Assembly (NCBI GenBank): GCA_023853785.1
Contig: JAJIRX010000779.1
Coordinates: forward strand, 124,001-188,000
Direction of reading: 5' to 3'
DNA length: 64,000 bases
DNA from: Psilocybe azurescens
Lineage: Eukaryota; Basidiomycota; Agaricomycetes; Agaricales; Agrocybaceae
Shown: positions 38,688 to 51,139 of the stretch, piece after piece
How the letters are laid out: every line of letters begins with the position of its first letter
How positions within the stretch are numbered: position 1 is the stretch's first letter
Program-made: the position numbers and the translations under genes
The notes under the pieces: generated by a model
The model's database searches: none
What the model saw: only the letters and a program-made list of their open reading frames with translations
What the model was told of the DNA's origin: nothing

Positions 38688-40125
38688 TCACAGTTCTTCT
38701 CTTGCCTTTAACTTCTCGTCGTATCTCTTGAGTAACAATCTTTCTACCCATCCATTAGAAGGGTACGGCTTCTCCCACTGGTTATGCAGATGCACCCCAA
38801 AGACTTTTTGCAGGGCTTGATCCAAGCCGCCGCCTTCTTCCAAGCCTAGGCCCATCGTCCATTTACCCGTTTTGCTGTCGGCTATGAAAGGGTCGGGCAG
38901 TCTGTTATCCAGTCGACACGACCGGCCATCGCTAAAACAGAAAGGAAGAACTTTGAACGGGGGTACTGATGCGGATAGGAGTCGACGCCAAAGCTTTAAA
39001 TAAAGGAGAGCACCCCAATCTGTCGAGCCAGAACGAGGCGGAGAAGAGGTAATCATTACGTGGAACGCTTCGCACAGGTAAGGCGAGTGTTTCCGGAATC
39101 GCATCAAAGCGCCATTCAGCGGCAGGTAGATTTTGTCTGCGGTCAGTTGTGTTGGTGAATAAAGGGTGCATTGCTAAGAGAAGAAAACGCACCATAACAG
39201 TCCCACTGGGTTACGAATTCGTGCTCTAGAAGAGGTCCGACATCTCGTGTTAAGAGCGAGTCCATATCCACCCAAACGCCTCCGAAGTTCCATAGGAGAA
39301 GAAGCCTGATCAAGTCGCCGTCGACCCAGGCCTTGGCATCTTTTCTTGTCAGAAGATCGCTGCCCTCCAACTCAGTTCCTTTGGCCAGGGCCGGTATATC
39401 AACTACTTTCAGAGCGAATGAGTCCGGGAATCTTCTGATGTAATTTTGCAGAATCTCGTTTGGACCAAGTTCGCCGTTTGACCATAACACCAAACGAGAC
39501 GAATCCACATCTTGTGTTGCAAAAAGGACTTCAGCATCCACTCCTGGCGAGGTCCAAATGGCGCAAGGTCATTCCGCCAATAAGTGTGAAATTGCGTACG
39601 AGCCTCAGCGGGTATATGTGTAGTTGGATGAGTCCTGGATCGCTCTTTTATGGTTCCAGCGAAATTATAGCAGTCCAGTCCCATTCTCATTGGCATGCCT
39701 GCCTGGACCTCTGTCTTCTTGATTCCGTATACGTATTCGGAGACATTATAGCTTGGGCTAACACGGTCAAAGCAGTTTGACAGAGGCACGACGGGGTCGA
39801 TTTCTTTATGGACCCACGTCCGATCATAGAATGCGAGTTCTATATGTGGTTCATACAAATAGAAGCCTAGGAAAAGGAGGAAGATAGTAGCTGGCAAGGC
39901 GAATTTTAAGACTGTCACGACAGTTCCCGGTGTCACCAGACATCGAGGGCTCTTGGTCGTTCCATTGCGTGACCTATGATATATTGTTGAAGAGATAGAG
40001 CGCAAGGTTGAAGAGGTAGGCGAAGAAGGTGAGGATAATGAAGGCGAGGATGATGATGAGCGTTTGCGAGAGGATGATGCGGAAGACGCGTACATGGGAA
40101 GTCGTTCATAGTCTCCTCTCGACAT
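38688..40125 (-). CDS. DXD-motif glycosyltransferase, type II membrane protein (GT32-like)
   Basis: This is a Golgi-type glycosyltransferase with a sugar-binding DXD domain, related to the Och1/alpha-1,4-galactosyltransferase-like (GT32) group. Reading from ATG at 40125: MSRGDYERLPMYASSASSS, a Ser-rich cytosolic tail, then one membrane anchor (VVTVLKFALPATIFLLFLGF). A stem and catalytic domain follow with QFHTYWRNDLAPFGPRQEWM, SSRLVLWSNGELGPNEILQN, KAWVDGDLIRLLLLWNFGG and VWVDMDSLLTRDVGPLLEHE (DMD is the DXD). Intron 39137-39192 (56 nt) leads to KIYLPLNGALMRFRKHSPYL and a C-terminus ending KAREEL with TGA at 38688-38690. One correction is needed: the A5 run at 39521-39525 (coding T5) must be six for KSFFATQDV. 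It probably builds cell-wall or secreted glycoprotein glycans. Donor and acceptor are unknown. Confidence 0.85.
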
Positions 40126-40500
40126 TGTGCAGTTGTGGCACAGTACAGAAAAAACTGATTTCTCTAGTAATTCTTCCGTGGGTTATGGGCGGTTTATCTG
40201 GACCTTGAGGTTCACAAGTTCAATCTAAGTGACGGTTGTAAGTAGGTGTTATGTAGCAACAAACAGCGCTTTGAATATGCATACCTGAAGTCCAGCTTGG
40301 GGTAACCTTCTAGTTGGTCGTAGCGTAGAGATACCTAGTTCATGTAGAGAGAGAGCATTGAAATTTAGCGCAGGACAAGGCTTGTTGGCGTTGAACAACT
40401 TGTTAGCAATTGAGCACCGTGACTGACCCAAACTCGAAACTTGAGCAAACAACGCGTTGCGCAGCTTCGAACGCGACCACGATGACCTACGAAGGTACTA
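40126..40500. other. Glycosyltransferase upstream region
   Basis: Promoter side of the glycosyltransferase gene, no gene seen. A TA dinucleotide at 40499-40500 is the left target duplication of the adjacent MITE. Confidence 0.5.
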
Positions 40501-40676
40501 CAGTTGAACCCCTCTTAACCCATACCTCTCATAACCCATAGTCCCCCATAACCCATACTTTTGAGGGAACCAAATCGTCATTTCCCACTAAAATTCACCT
40601 CTCAAAACCCATAACCTCCAATAACCCATAGCTCATGCCGTCCACCGAGAGGTAGGGGTTAAGAGGGGTTCAACTG
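40501..40676. mobile_element. Pogo/Tc1-type MITE with TA target-site duplication
   Basis: A 176-bp non-coding element is bounded by perfect 21-bp terminal inverted repeats: 40501-40521, beginning CAGTTGAACCCCTCTTAACC, and 40656-40676. The match extends to 29 of 30 bases if one mismatch is allowed. It is flanked on both sides by TA (40499-40500 and 40677-40678). CAGT-type ends plus TA duplication are typical of pogo/Tc1-mariner elements. The interior has several CATAACCCATA-like units and no coding capacity, so it would need a transposase from elsewhere. The near-perfect repeats suggest recent insertion. Confidence 0.9.
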
Positions 40677-41969
40677 TAGTCTAATGCCAAGCTATACACT
40701 TCAATAAACCCGTTGACACACTTCATACCTTCTGAGGACGGTTTAATGCGCTCAGGTCTTCTCTGCTCTCATCCATCTCATTTTTACAGCCCTAATTGAA
40801 CGACAAGCCTCGAATAAAATAAAGGCACCCAGGACTTAACTCAAGATGCTTCACGAAGCATTTGCCTCCTAGACACGGGGTTGGTCTTACATGCCATATG
40901 AAGGCATAGGGGTTACAAACTGCACATAACATTAAATGGCATGCATTTTTAGAAGACGACATGGACGACATCCGAGTCGAAACTACCGAGAAGTATCTCC
41001 CATACTTGCTTCATATGTACAGAAAGCTGCGCAGAGAGATGGAAACCGAGTCAGCCATGTTCTTATATTCCACGCAGTAGTTCGACTTACCCTCATGACG
41101 ACAACGTGCAGATATCGTGTTTCTCGTTATGCTATATCATGTCGATCCTATACTCAGATCCTACCTTTCTCTCCTCTCAATATGCGTGCCATCATGTATA
41201 TCTTACCCGAGTACTCTCGCTCAATGCGGGGACGGACTTCCAATCCCAGTGAAAAAAATGACATTTTACCTTTCCGTCTTCTCGCGTCTGGTCTGGCATC
41301 TTCTAGAGTTCCGGGACTTTCCTAGTCTTCGAGTCGCTCAAGTTGTTGATATGGAGATGATGCACTGCTCAGAGACCACGACAGTGTGTCAACTGATTCA
41401 TCTTCTTGACAATCTGTTTCTCGCGCTGCAGCAATTAACCAAATCAAGCATATTTTTCTCATTATTGGTCGGCAATAATCTTCTTTCTCCTTCAATCAAC
41501 AGAGACAACGTCTCCTTTCAGCTACGCGCACACCTTAACTTCAGCATCTCAGGGGCACAATTTATAAATAATATTGCTAAGTCGCAATCTCCTTTTTATA
41601 ATGAATCCATTAATCCCTGTGTCCGAATTATCAGAAGATTCCATCGTCGAAAGCAACCGACCCCTGCCAACCACGACGTCAGTGACACCAATTCATAAAA
41701 TCTTCCATTGCGTACGAGGCGCGCAGGGTTGGTTCGGTCAATTGGAGCGGCTAATCATTGATACTAGCATGCGAAGGCCCTATCAGTATGCCAACCGCTT
41801 GCCCGACCTCTCCGAAAGACGGCACGCAGGCTGGATATAATAGCGTCGAAAACTCTGGTAACGTTTCCTACTCTTCGTTCGTGGTTATCTGACTACCTTG
41901 TAATTCTTTGGCCTTGTCGGCGCCTTTCTATCATTACCTTTCACGCCATAGTGATCATCAACGGGTATC
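40677..41969. other. Intergenic, no gene recognised
   Basis: No coding series with recognisable features was found. The right end is presumably the promoter of the multi-pass membrane protein gene at 41970. Confidence 0.45.
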
Positions 41970-43480
41970 ATGGATTCAACGATATCGTCCCCTGGTCCTC
42001 ATTTTTCAAGGCAAGTAGGCCGAAATCAAAACTTGACTTGTTATAGATTGATAGTGATCCCATAGTGGCTACTTGTCAATATCTTGGCTCAATGTTCTGC
42101 TTTATACTTTGGAAATCACACTCGCTATCTACTACTTCTCTCGTTTCAAGACAGATCAGTCACTACAACTCCTACTCTGCGGTCTTCTTCTTGTGGATAC
42201 CATATGTACAATCACGGTTCTCGCATCTTCATGGATGGTACGTGGAAGTTCACTGTCGTTTATTACCCTTCAGAAGGTCAAATCTTTTACCATCCTCGTG
42301 TACAGCTTTTAATAAACTCATATCAATGTAAACCGATTCCATGTGAAGACTTGGCGATGCGAGTTTCTGATAACTTTATGTTACAGCATATTCATTCAGT
42401 GAATCGCATTGGACAGTTCCATTATCTACCTTTATGTCGACGGTTGTCGCCGTTGTTGAAGAACTATATCTCCTTAATCGATGTCGACGACTGTGAGAAG
42501 CCCAAAAGAATATCTCATAAACCTGTATCACACGTTAATCACGTTTGACAGATTCCAGTCGACATTCATTTTAGCTGCTCTTTTTGCCATGGTCCTCGCT
42601 CATGTGTGTTATCCATGCTTCCATACATACCTTCGCTAATGAGAATGCATTCTCCTAGGCAATTCTCGAGTTCTATTCAGGTGTCTACGTAGTAGCATTT
42701 CCGAGGATTGAACCAGACGCGAGGAGATACGGTAATCAAGCTGCATCGTTAGTCATTTCCTGACGAATAATTTCTTGACTACTTATCTAATGACTCGGTT
42801 CAGTATATTGGCATCAATTGCTTCAACTGTGGATTTTTTCATTCCACTAGCTCTTATATGCCAGATCCATGCAGTGACCCCTTTGCAAATATCAAGACAA
42901 AGGTGTTTTCATCATTGACGCCGTCTCATAAATGAAAGTATTGACAAACAATCTAGATCTTGGAGAGACACTGTCGTCAACACTATTTCCTCTGGGGGTG
43001 CGGTGCCGTTATGAATATCGTCTTGGTAGTGTTATTCTGGACCAGAGCAGATAGTAAGTCATTTTCCAGACCCTTCACTTCCAATTCTGCCATGATGTTT
43101 TTCTCGATGCTCTACAGTATTCTATATCCTGGTCAATACTATGGGACGGGTGTATATTATCACCATATTTGTAAACTTGATCGTCAGCAAGAGCAGAAGT
43201 TCGCCTTACGACGTTCCGGATGTCACCAAGAAGCGCAAGAAACTTTCCTTTAGTGCTAATCTCAAGTTGTATAATTTCTGTAAGAACAAAATTACCCGAC
43301 CGAGTCTTTCAATCAAGACTGATTCATGGCGACAGCGAAACCCGCAGCGAGTCGTATTTCTCCCCGGATGTTGGACAAAAAGCTGCCGCCAACACCAGAA
43401 GAGGTATGTTTTTATTTTCTGATAATAATGAACGAAATTTAGACAATGGTGCCATAGGCACGATTCAATCGCCATCTTGA
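41970..43480 (+). CDS. Multi-pass (seven-TM-like) membrane protein of DUF6534 type
   Basis: This is an Agaricomycete multi-pass membrane protein of the DUF6533/DUF6534 type, function unknown. Exon 1 (41970-42010) reads MDSTISSPGPHFS. It is followed by what appears to be a GC-AG intron (donor AG|GCAAGT, 42011-42065) joining to GYLSISWLNVLLYTLEITLA and TDQSLQLLLCGLLLVDTI (helices). Later pieces are HWTVPLSTFMSTVVAVVEEL and YLLNRCRRL, ILAALFAMVLAHA, ILEFYSGVYVVAFPRIEPDA, ILASIASTVDFFIPLALICQ, VVNTISSGGCGAVMNIVLVV and MGRVYIITIFVNLIVSKSRS. Block order and helix spacing match the family. Introns are many and their exact joins uncertain. The C-terminus could be the frame ending near 43480, or another reading with KLPPTPEE. 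It stands alone, convergent with a small gene on the minus strand. Confidence 0.6.
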
Positions 43481-43737
43481 TATTGAAGCAGACCAATCAT
43501 CCCCATCACTATCCCCGCATATTGAAGTCTAACCTCGTTCAGATTAAGTCGGATATTATAACACTATCATGGATACTTTACAATCGGACTACATTATTTT
43601 GTACTATAGCGAGAAAGAAGAGCAAGATCCCTCACAAGAGAAATAAAGTCGGAAATGATACAAGCGCATACAGACACGTACATTTGTGCACGCAACAGGG
43701 CAGTAAAGCCTTCAAACATCGATAGCAGACTCTTTGA

Positions 43738-44310
43738 CTATGGGGGTCTCGTTGTCTTTCCATAATTCTCAGTGTAGTTAGGGGATTTGGTATAGGCTCT
43801 ACCCGAGCCATCATCCTTAGCCCTTTGGGGAGTTGGTTGCATGTAACGGGTGGCGGGCCCACCTTCAGCGTATCCAGGAGATTCTTTGTAGTTGGCGAAT
43901 GTAGTGTGGCCGCTGATATGCTCAGTGGCCGGGATGGCGGGAGGCATGTTACTATAGCGCGCGTTCAACGTCGGAAGAGGTTGGTCAGCAGCCGGTGCCT
44001 TGCTAACATGGCCGACAATCTGTTCGACTAGAGGTCAGGATGTCAGACCACTGTTAAGCAAAAGGTGAAAGTGGCGCTTACAATGAGGATTCATGCCCCT
44101 TTCTTGTTGCTTGTGTTTATTGCGGAGCATGCTAATATAGAAACCGCTCAAGCCTGCTAGAACGATTGATCCTCCAACTAGGAATGTCTAGATGAAGTAC
44201 ACTTTAACTGGTTGAACAATCATTGGACGTATGAACTCAAAACGTACGCGTCCAAATCCTGAAGGAGGTACAGAGGGCATAGGACGATAGGATGATGCAG
44301 ATGATGCCAT
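43738..44310 (-). CDS. Small single-membrane-span protein
   Basis: Three exons (44248-44310, 44082-44187, 43738-44027) join in frame to a 152-residue protein without any correction. It starts MASSASSYRPMPSVPPSGFG and has one membrane segment (TFLVGGSIVLAGLSGFYISM). A basic patch (RNKHKQQER) follows, then a long hydrophilic, Pro/Tyr-rich tail ending NYGKTTRPP. The 5' half (short N-terminus, one helix, positive residues after it) resembles small fungal mitochondrial inner-membrane or ER proteins, but I do not recognise the family and infer no function. Introns have GTACGT/TCTAG and GTAAGC/CTCTAG ends. It lies 255 bp downstream of the similar-looking tiny gene at 44566-44978 on the same strand. 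Confidence 0.7.
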
Positions 44311-44565
44311 TGTGGGATGCTAAAGAAAGTGATATATGTAGACGGTGGTTGCGTTGATGGTGAAGATCGTATTAACCTGCCCACGCTAACTGGAATCAAT
44401 TTATGCACTGGCTATGATTCAGATTAATATCCGGTGACGACATACTACGACCTCTAGGCAGGTCTTTCTGACGATCGAGACTGTAAGTGACATCAGGTAT
44501 TAGTGAATCGACTGGTGAAACCTACAGCGGAAACATACTGTATACAGATTGTCTTTACAACCAAT

Positions 44566-44978
44566 CTAGGCGCGTGACTTGGATTCCGGTGATTCAGACT
44601 GGCTAGACGACAAGTGAGCTAGAAAAAGACGCGTTAGTGAACACGATTAAATTCAACAAGAAAATGACCCTGTAGAGGCCACTTCAAAGAACGTAGATGT
44701 TGAGCAGATATAGATGATGACAATAGCTCTAAAGTAACCAGTTCCCTTACTGGTCAAAAAACGGCCACCTACATGCTCGATATTGATCAAATTCAGCCTT
44801 TCGACGGTCGCCAATGCTCTTCTTTGCCAAATAGAAGGTGGTTCCTGCTACCACCAGGACTCCAGTAAACCCAAGACCCTAGCGATTCGGGTCAAAATAT
44901 CTTTAGCCGCTTCACAATTTATTCACATTGTATGAATCTTACAATTCTTCCGGATATTGACAATTTCAAGTCAACCAT
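44566..44978 (-). CDS. Tiny DUF4748-like single-span membrane protein
   Basis: A 64-residue protein is assembled from three exons: 44943-44978 (MVDLKLSISGRI), 44773-44878 (GLGFTGVLVVAGTTFYLAKK, then SIGDRRKAEFDQYRA) and 44566-44618 (tail SHLSSSQSESPESKSRA and TAG). Lengths 36, 106 and 53 nt add to a complete frame. One membrane helix is followed by the YLAKKSIGDRRKAEFDQYR block, which matches the DUF4748 pattern (helix, then AKK.I..RR.......). The family is fungal, small and probably mitochondrial; its role is unknown. Introns carry GTAAGA/GCTAG and GTAGGT/TTCTAG ends; the second intron is 154 nt. It is too small for ordinary gene finders and no exon is a long open frame, so it is easily missed. 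Confidence 0.65.
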
Positions 44979-47900
44979 TCTGTGTTTCCGGTTTTGTCGC
45001 TTGCGCAATTCAAATGTAGTCAAGAGAAAATTGAAAAGGATTAAGAGAGCAAAGTATTTGCTACTCAGAAAGGAGTTAGGAGGTGTTTCAAGACGCTTTT
45101 ATAACTGAATCCCGGGCCTCTAGAGGAGAATTTTATGACAAACTTGACAGTGTCGAGAGGAGTGACTTGTTGAAAGACGATTGAGAGTGAATATTGGGCT
45201 ACATAACATTTTTCAGAGGTATTTTGTTATAATAGGGCAAAAAGCTTGTAATTTTGCCTTTCTAAGAATTTAGTCCTTTCTTCAAAATTATCTAAGTATG
45301 TTCACTGTTTTGGAATTACATACCAGCAAGCCAGGGCATACACTTCCCGCTTGAACACAGCAGGTATGAATCTTGACTTCCATACTCTGGCCTATGGCCT
45401 GGGTTCGAGAATAGGATCTGCCGCGGATGCGAAGGCAGCGGCCGCATTGCTCGTCAACGCGTCATTTGGATTTGAAGCACTAGTCCTTGTTCTCAATAGT
45501 GTGATACCTTCCGACCGCCGGGGCAGTCTGATGCTTCGTCAAGTTACTACCCAAAATTTTACCGCAACGATTTCCATCAAAAAAACAGGGTACGCAGCTT
45601 TTGTGTCTCTCTTCTCTTCATGAATCTACGGTGTATTTCCCGGATTTAATCCTTGGTCTGTCCCCCTTCTCATGAACGGATATGAAGTGGGCCTTTTCAT
45701 TGAAAAAGAGCACCCCCTTTGCTTGCCTTATCTCCTTTACTCTCGGAGAACACCTTTCAATGAAGAAGCCGAAAAAGCTAGCAATCAAACCGCTGAACTG
45801 CGAATCCGATTGTACTTGATTTGATCCTCCCTCCGCGTTCATACCGTCCATCACCCCCATCTCAACCAGCTTCTTGAGGCAGAAAGCCTATTACACTGGA
45901 TACTCAGAACGAGTCGGCACTCTCAAGCCTCGCTACCCATCATTTTGCATTACGAACCGACTCGTATCAACTCCGGCGCTTTGTTGCAACCTATGCAGGA
46001 CATATTGCGATCGTGTTGAACCGTATCAATCACCCTTTCTCAGTTTCTCAGTAATCGGAATATACCCTCGATTTTTACCTATCCCCGCCGCCGAGTCTTC
46101 ATGGTAACAACCGTGAAAAGGCACAACCCTTCTGGAAACCTATTGACCAAAAAATGACTCGTGCTTCAATCCAACCCACTGGCGTTATGTATAGCACAAA
46201 TTATCAGCTTCGCATTCTGGATCTTTCCCTTCAAATCTAAATGAAGGTGTTCTTCAAAGGCAAGCCATATTCCAACTACCTGGGTCCAATCCTTAGTATT
46301 GCAACCTGTGATTCATGCTGTACGTTTTGGTGAAATGATGATAATCATTCAAAATATGCTGACTGGGTCCTCGTTTCTCCAGGTCGGAGGCAAGATGGAT
46401 TCTTTTTTGCAACAGGTTAGTATGTATTCTGTTTATTTTGTACAGGGCCGCAGTCATGCACGAGGCCTTTGGCGACGGCGTTAAATGATATTTGGCATTT
46501 CCAAACCTCGTGGGGATTTGAACAACGCCCATCTCTCGGTTTGACTCGACTCACGATCGGCAGCTGGTTTGTCTCAACACACTGTCAACTTAATACCTTC
46601 CAGTGAAGGTATGTGACCCTTTTTCGTTCCTTCGCGTATACACTGTGAAGTATGCATTACGATCGCTTGCTTCTTTGGTGCAAATCGCGAGTTTCTTTAC
46701 CTAAGATCCCTGTCGCCGTCGTTGCGTTTGCATGGCATATTCGTGCCTCTTTGAAAGCCTATATTTAGCGTAATTTCTCAGGACACCCTAATCTTCATTC
46801 TATTCAGGATATTTGTATGCTGCCCCACCTCTACGACACTACTTGGATTTATAAAAGAAGGAATACCAGCTTATAGGTTTTAAAGTCTCAAGATATTAAT
46901 CATATAGCATGTCGACACTAAAGAAGACGCCTTATGGGCCTCCGTTGCATTTATCCTCTACAAGACTACGCGGACATGAGCCATCGCTCCACGGTAGTGT
47001 CCCACTTCCGGGGACGCGAACAGGTGTCCGTACTCGTCACGGGATGGGGTGCGCGGTCTGTATTCGAGGGTGCGTATTAGATATATTCCATATATCGTAT
47101 GATTGTCCATCTACAGTGATACTTGTGTTACGTGCATCACCTGCCATCAGTTTGCGGCGACTTGCCGCTGGTTCGTCGGACCTGCACATCAGGATGTACA
47201 TGGCTGACTGCTGCGCGAAGAAATAAAAAAAATTTAACGGGTTTATAGGCGTCATTTTTATACCCTTTCCTCTGATCCTGTCAATAACCAGCACGCATGC
47301 TCTGTAGTGACAGTGAGGATAAATTGGCGCCTTACCGGCGCTTATTTTCTGTGCGATCAGAGTGCCATATTAGCCAAGACAAGGCCTATCTCTTTCCTCG
47401 TAAAGATACCGATGTTCTCATATAATCACACTAATAGCGCGTCCAAAAACCCTGATCTCTCAATTTCTGGGTCCAAGTTACCTCATATGGCATGCGAAGA
47501 GTCGCTGGTCATAGATCAAGGAAAATAGAGTGGTTTGGAGCAACAGAGAAGCGTCTTCATATCGTCATATATATCAGCTTATTGCAAGATCTGAGGGTTC
47601 ATTATATGAGGATAAATTTGAAATTAATGTACTTGTCTTGCTTCGAGAGAATTCGGCACCAAAAAATCAAGATTTCATGCTGGCATTGGTATAGGGCCAA
47701 CTCAGCTAATCCATGACAAAAGTCGGTTGAGTTAGTCTTAGGGTTCATGCAGCTCCAATGCATGCTCTTATCCTTTGTTACATTAGTAAAAGGTATCACC
47801 AATTCTGATGTACGGCCTCTTCGGACACGCCGGACTTCGACTCGAGCATCGTTTTGGAGCAATTCTATAAATAAGAGCACCCAGCAGTTGCCAGTGAACT

Positions 47901-50434
47901 GACGAATCCATGACGTCGTATTATACAGGGCCAGAATGTAAGAGGAAGCTCTGATCAACAGCTGCTCTAGACAGCACTAGACTACCTTTATAGGATGATA
48001 TGCGATGCTAGAGGCCTTCTAAGCCGAGTTATCGGTGACTTCAGACGGCAAAACGCGACGATGGTTCTGAATGTCGATATCAGACTTTCCTTGTCTTTCG
48101 GACTCCGGAAATCGTGAATGAATAACTCTAGAGTACCTCTTTTTTGACAATGTACCGATCACAGCTTATCAAACCTATGGTGCAACTAGTAGAGGCCAGA
48201 TAACGCACTCTATGGCATCATCTCCTCACAAATTAAGACATGACCCCAAAATATCTGTAAGCACCACGAGCTACCATGAACCACTTTCAAGAGCCAGATC
48301 TTGCCAATTTATCTACTTCATGAAATTTGCATCATCGATCCTGCGATCATCATCCAAATTAGCATGTGGATGTTAACTCTTGAGGGTTAGTTGTGTCACA
48401 ACCGAGGCCGCTAAAGTCTGCTACATGGGGTGGTGTTTGAATTTCACATTTAAGGCTTTTGTCTCAGTGGTCTGCTCAGGGCGCCTACGCAAAGGGCCTT
48501 TAGGGTTAATTCATCGAGAGTTTACGTCATTATATTATAGTAGTTCATTCCGAAAGAGCACAGGGCAGCGGTGTTCCCGATGTGCTTATTGCAGTCAATA
48601 AATGGATATTTTAGCGCCTGTTCCGCTACGCGCGCCAACCATCTCGTCCGTCTATTCCATCCGCTTTGTTTAAACAACGTTATGGATTTGTGTGGATTTC
48701 AGGACCGGGCGCCAATTTATGTTGTGTTCAACTCTACTATCGGGCAGCGTGCTACCATCCTATGCTATAAAACAAATTCCTGTAAGGACCCTAGCAGATG
48801 AGGCACTCTGGTCATTCCTGTCGATACTGGCAATGCCTTTGCCGTCTGTTACTGTTCCTTGCTGATGGAAAGTACGATATGGTGTCGGGCCGAATGGTTC
48901 AAGCCCATGCCATGCTTCTGTGCTACTTGCGCCTACTGACCGGTCATGCGTGGAAATAGCACCTGCCTCTTGCAGAAATATCCCGCTTTATTCTAGTGCC
49001 ATCGAACAAGGCGATGCTCTATACCAACTGTCTTGATGAAAATTCCCCATGCAAAGCAATTCTATAGGTGCTGCCAATGGTATAAAAAAAAAAACTGGGG
49101 TGCGAATCTAATAGCAACCTCTTCCTGCGGCTCGCACAATCAGATAGTGAAGGTGCCCAACTTGAAGCAAATATATCAATGCTGTAAGTTGTACCTGAGC
49201 GACAAGCGTCGTGGCGTATGTACGCTGCCTTCGTTGCTCTGCCCCGGTTCCCGAAGATCTAGACTTTTGAGAGATTTGACCTACCATAACTTTTAATATA
49301 GCAGCAATACTTCGCTTAGGCTATCTATTTTGTCAACTCTTTCACAAAGGGCCTTCTGTAGAAGCCCTCTCTGTATTCTCGCTCCCCAAGCCACCCTCTT
49401 TCTAGAAGGCTTGTTATGCAACCCTATAGTTACTAATGGCTGATCGTCGCTGAGTTCAGAACTAGCTCTACGATTTCCGCAGCTGTACTATTAGAATTAA
49501 TACCTTTTAATACCTTTCAAAAGTTTCATTTGTCCAAGTATTGGAAACAAAAAGGCTGGCAGAGGAAGATCGTGACTTGCGATTCGGGACTTGCCATCCT
49601 GATCCCCGACGAACTCTCGTATGTACTTCGGCGACAAGGCATTGAAAGCATGAGGCGAAACGGCATGCACACGGTGGACCAGGTGACATGGGGTTTACAT
49701 TCCGCTGGACATCGCGATTGCTAATAACGCGTGTTCCGCGAAAGATTTAGAGACTTGCCTATAAACGTAGAGTCAAAGACATCTCCCCAGGTTCAAAACA
49801 TATGCGTTCGATATGAGAGCGTGTTTGCCTTTCGGTTCCGTCTTTGGCACCTCTTATTTATAAGAGCGTCATACAAGAAACCGACTTGAATCTTTAGGCC
49901 GAGGATTTTCTCATGGCAACGGAGGATAAGTAGACACGAATCAAGAAACGAACCCGAGTCGATCCTAAGTGACTGGATCACGAATCGACTCGACTCGTGG
50001 GAAGTTTGAAAGCCGGCTGGCAACTGCAAATGGATGACGCGACAGTGACGTCACTTATAATTTCACAAATGACCTCGATAGTGATTGTGAAGCACCGAGG
50101 GCACAAACCAAAAATTTTACAACATTTGTCCAAAATGAACCAATAATCCAGTCGAAGCAAAGCAAATTTCAAAATTAAGAGTTCGATAGATTGTTTAACA
50201 TGCCCACCCTAAATATATAAGATCCCTAAATAATGAAAAAAACCAAAAGAAAAATAGAAAATATGCCGAGGATGATAGTGTCGATTAAGCAGTGCGTTTT
50301 GGAACGGATGTACGAAGATTGTCGTGTATAAATACAAAATGAGAGATGTGTCCAGGTGAACGGATCGCGTCGTGAGACCGTCGATGTCAGGCCACCAACA
50401 AGAAGTATGACGGCGAGGACGCGTTGGTTCTTGA
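44979..50434. other. Gene-poor stretch, left part
   Basis: No recognisable gene. Composition is near even and open frames are short and domain-free on both strands. One possible exon at 46909 (MSTLKKTPYGPP) is followed by a good intron-like GTGCGT...CTACAG, but no continuation could be built. No long repeats or retroelement coding sequence were noticed. Confidence 0.4.
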
Positions 50435-51139
50435 CTAGCCGTCAAGAAGCTTGTCCAAGAGTGCTCCGATATGTGTGGAAAAGCGGAGTCCATCAGCAAT
50501 CCAGGCTGATGGAAGGCTATGAATTATGTTGTCGTGTTGCGTGGATGATAACCATGCAATGTGGTCCGGAAACTGGACATCATTGATGACGCCAAGAATG
50601 GGTCGCCGACGCTTCGAAGGGGCGTGCGGAAGCAAGTATGTCGGTGTCGGAAATTCCTTTAGAAAAGGAAATCATTGGGATGGTATGAGTGCGAAGCGAT
50701 GGAAGGTGGTGGCCACTATGAGGGTAATGAGAGGTATGATGGTTGTCGGTCCCAAGGATGAACCGCGGGTATTGTAGAAGTTTTATAAGACGACTGAAGC
50801 GTCGAACATAGAGTGCTCGGGATCATCTTCGAGCAATGTATCTCCAATACAGAACGTTTGGAGGCTAAAAATGTCGAGGGTGGGTCAGAGAGAGATATCG
50901 ACCAAGGAGAGATGAAGTGGGTCTAACCTGAGTTCCGGGGATCGAGTTATCTGGTCATTGGAGGTCAGGTACAGAAACTGGAGATAGACGTGTCAAGTGA
51001 AGAACTAACGATCTCGAATACATTCCCAGATATCAACGCCTCGTCCTCTGGGATCCCATATGCCACACTGGCTATGCAATGCCCAATGAACGTTTAGCTC
51101 CCAGATTCTCGTAGCGTTTCCGACGACAGCACCCGGCAT
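50435..51139 (-). CDS. Possible orphan gene, unrecognised
   Basis: Reading left from ATG at 51139: MPGAVVGNATRIWELNVHWA, then DPRGRGVDIWECIRD, intron-like GTTAGT...CTCCAG, FLYLTSNDQITRSPELR, another intron-like GTTAGA...TTTTAG, and LQTFCIGDTLLEDDPEHS. A hydrophobic piece (PTTIIPLITLIVATTF) and PILGVINDVQFPDHIAWLSS follow, ending LLDKLLDG. Composition is protein-like with one probable membrane helix. The joins need a frame change, as in other genes here, and no family is recognised. It could be a real orphan or lineage-specific gene, or a relic. Confidence 0.25.
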
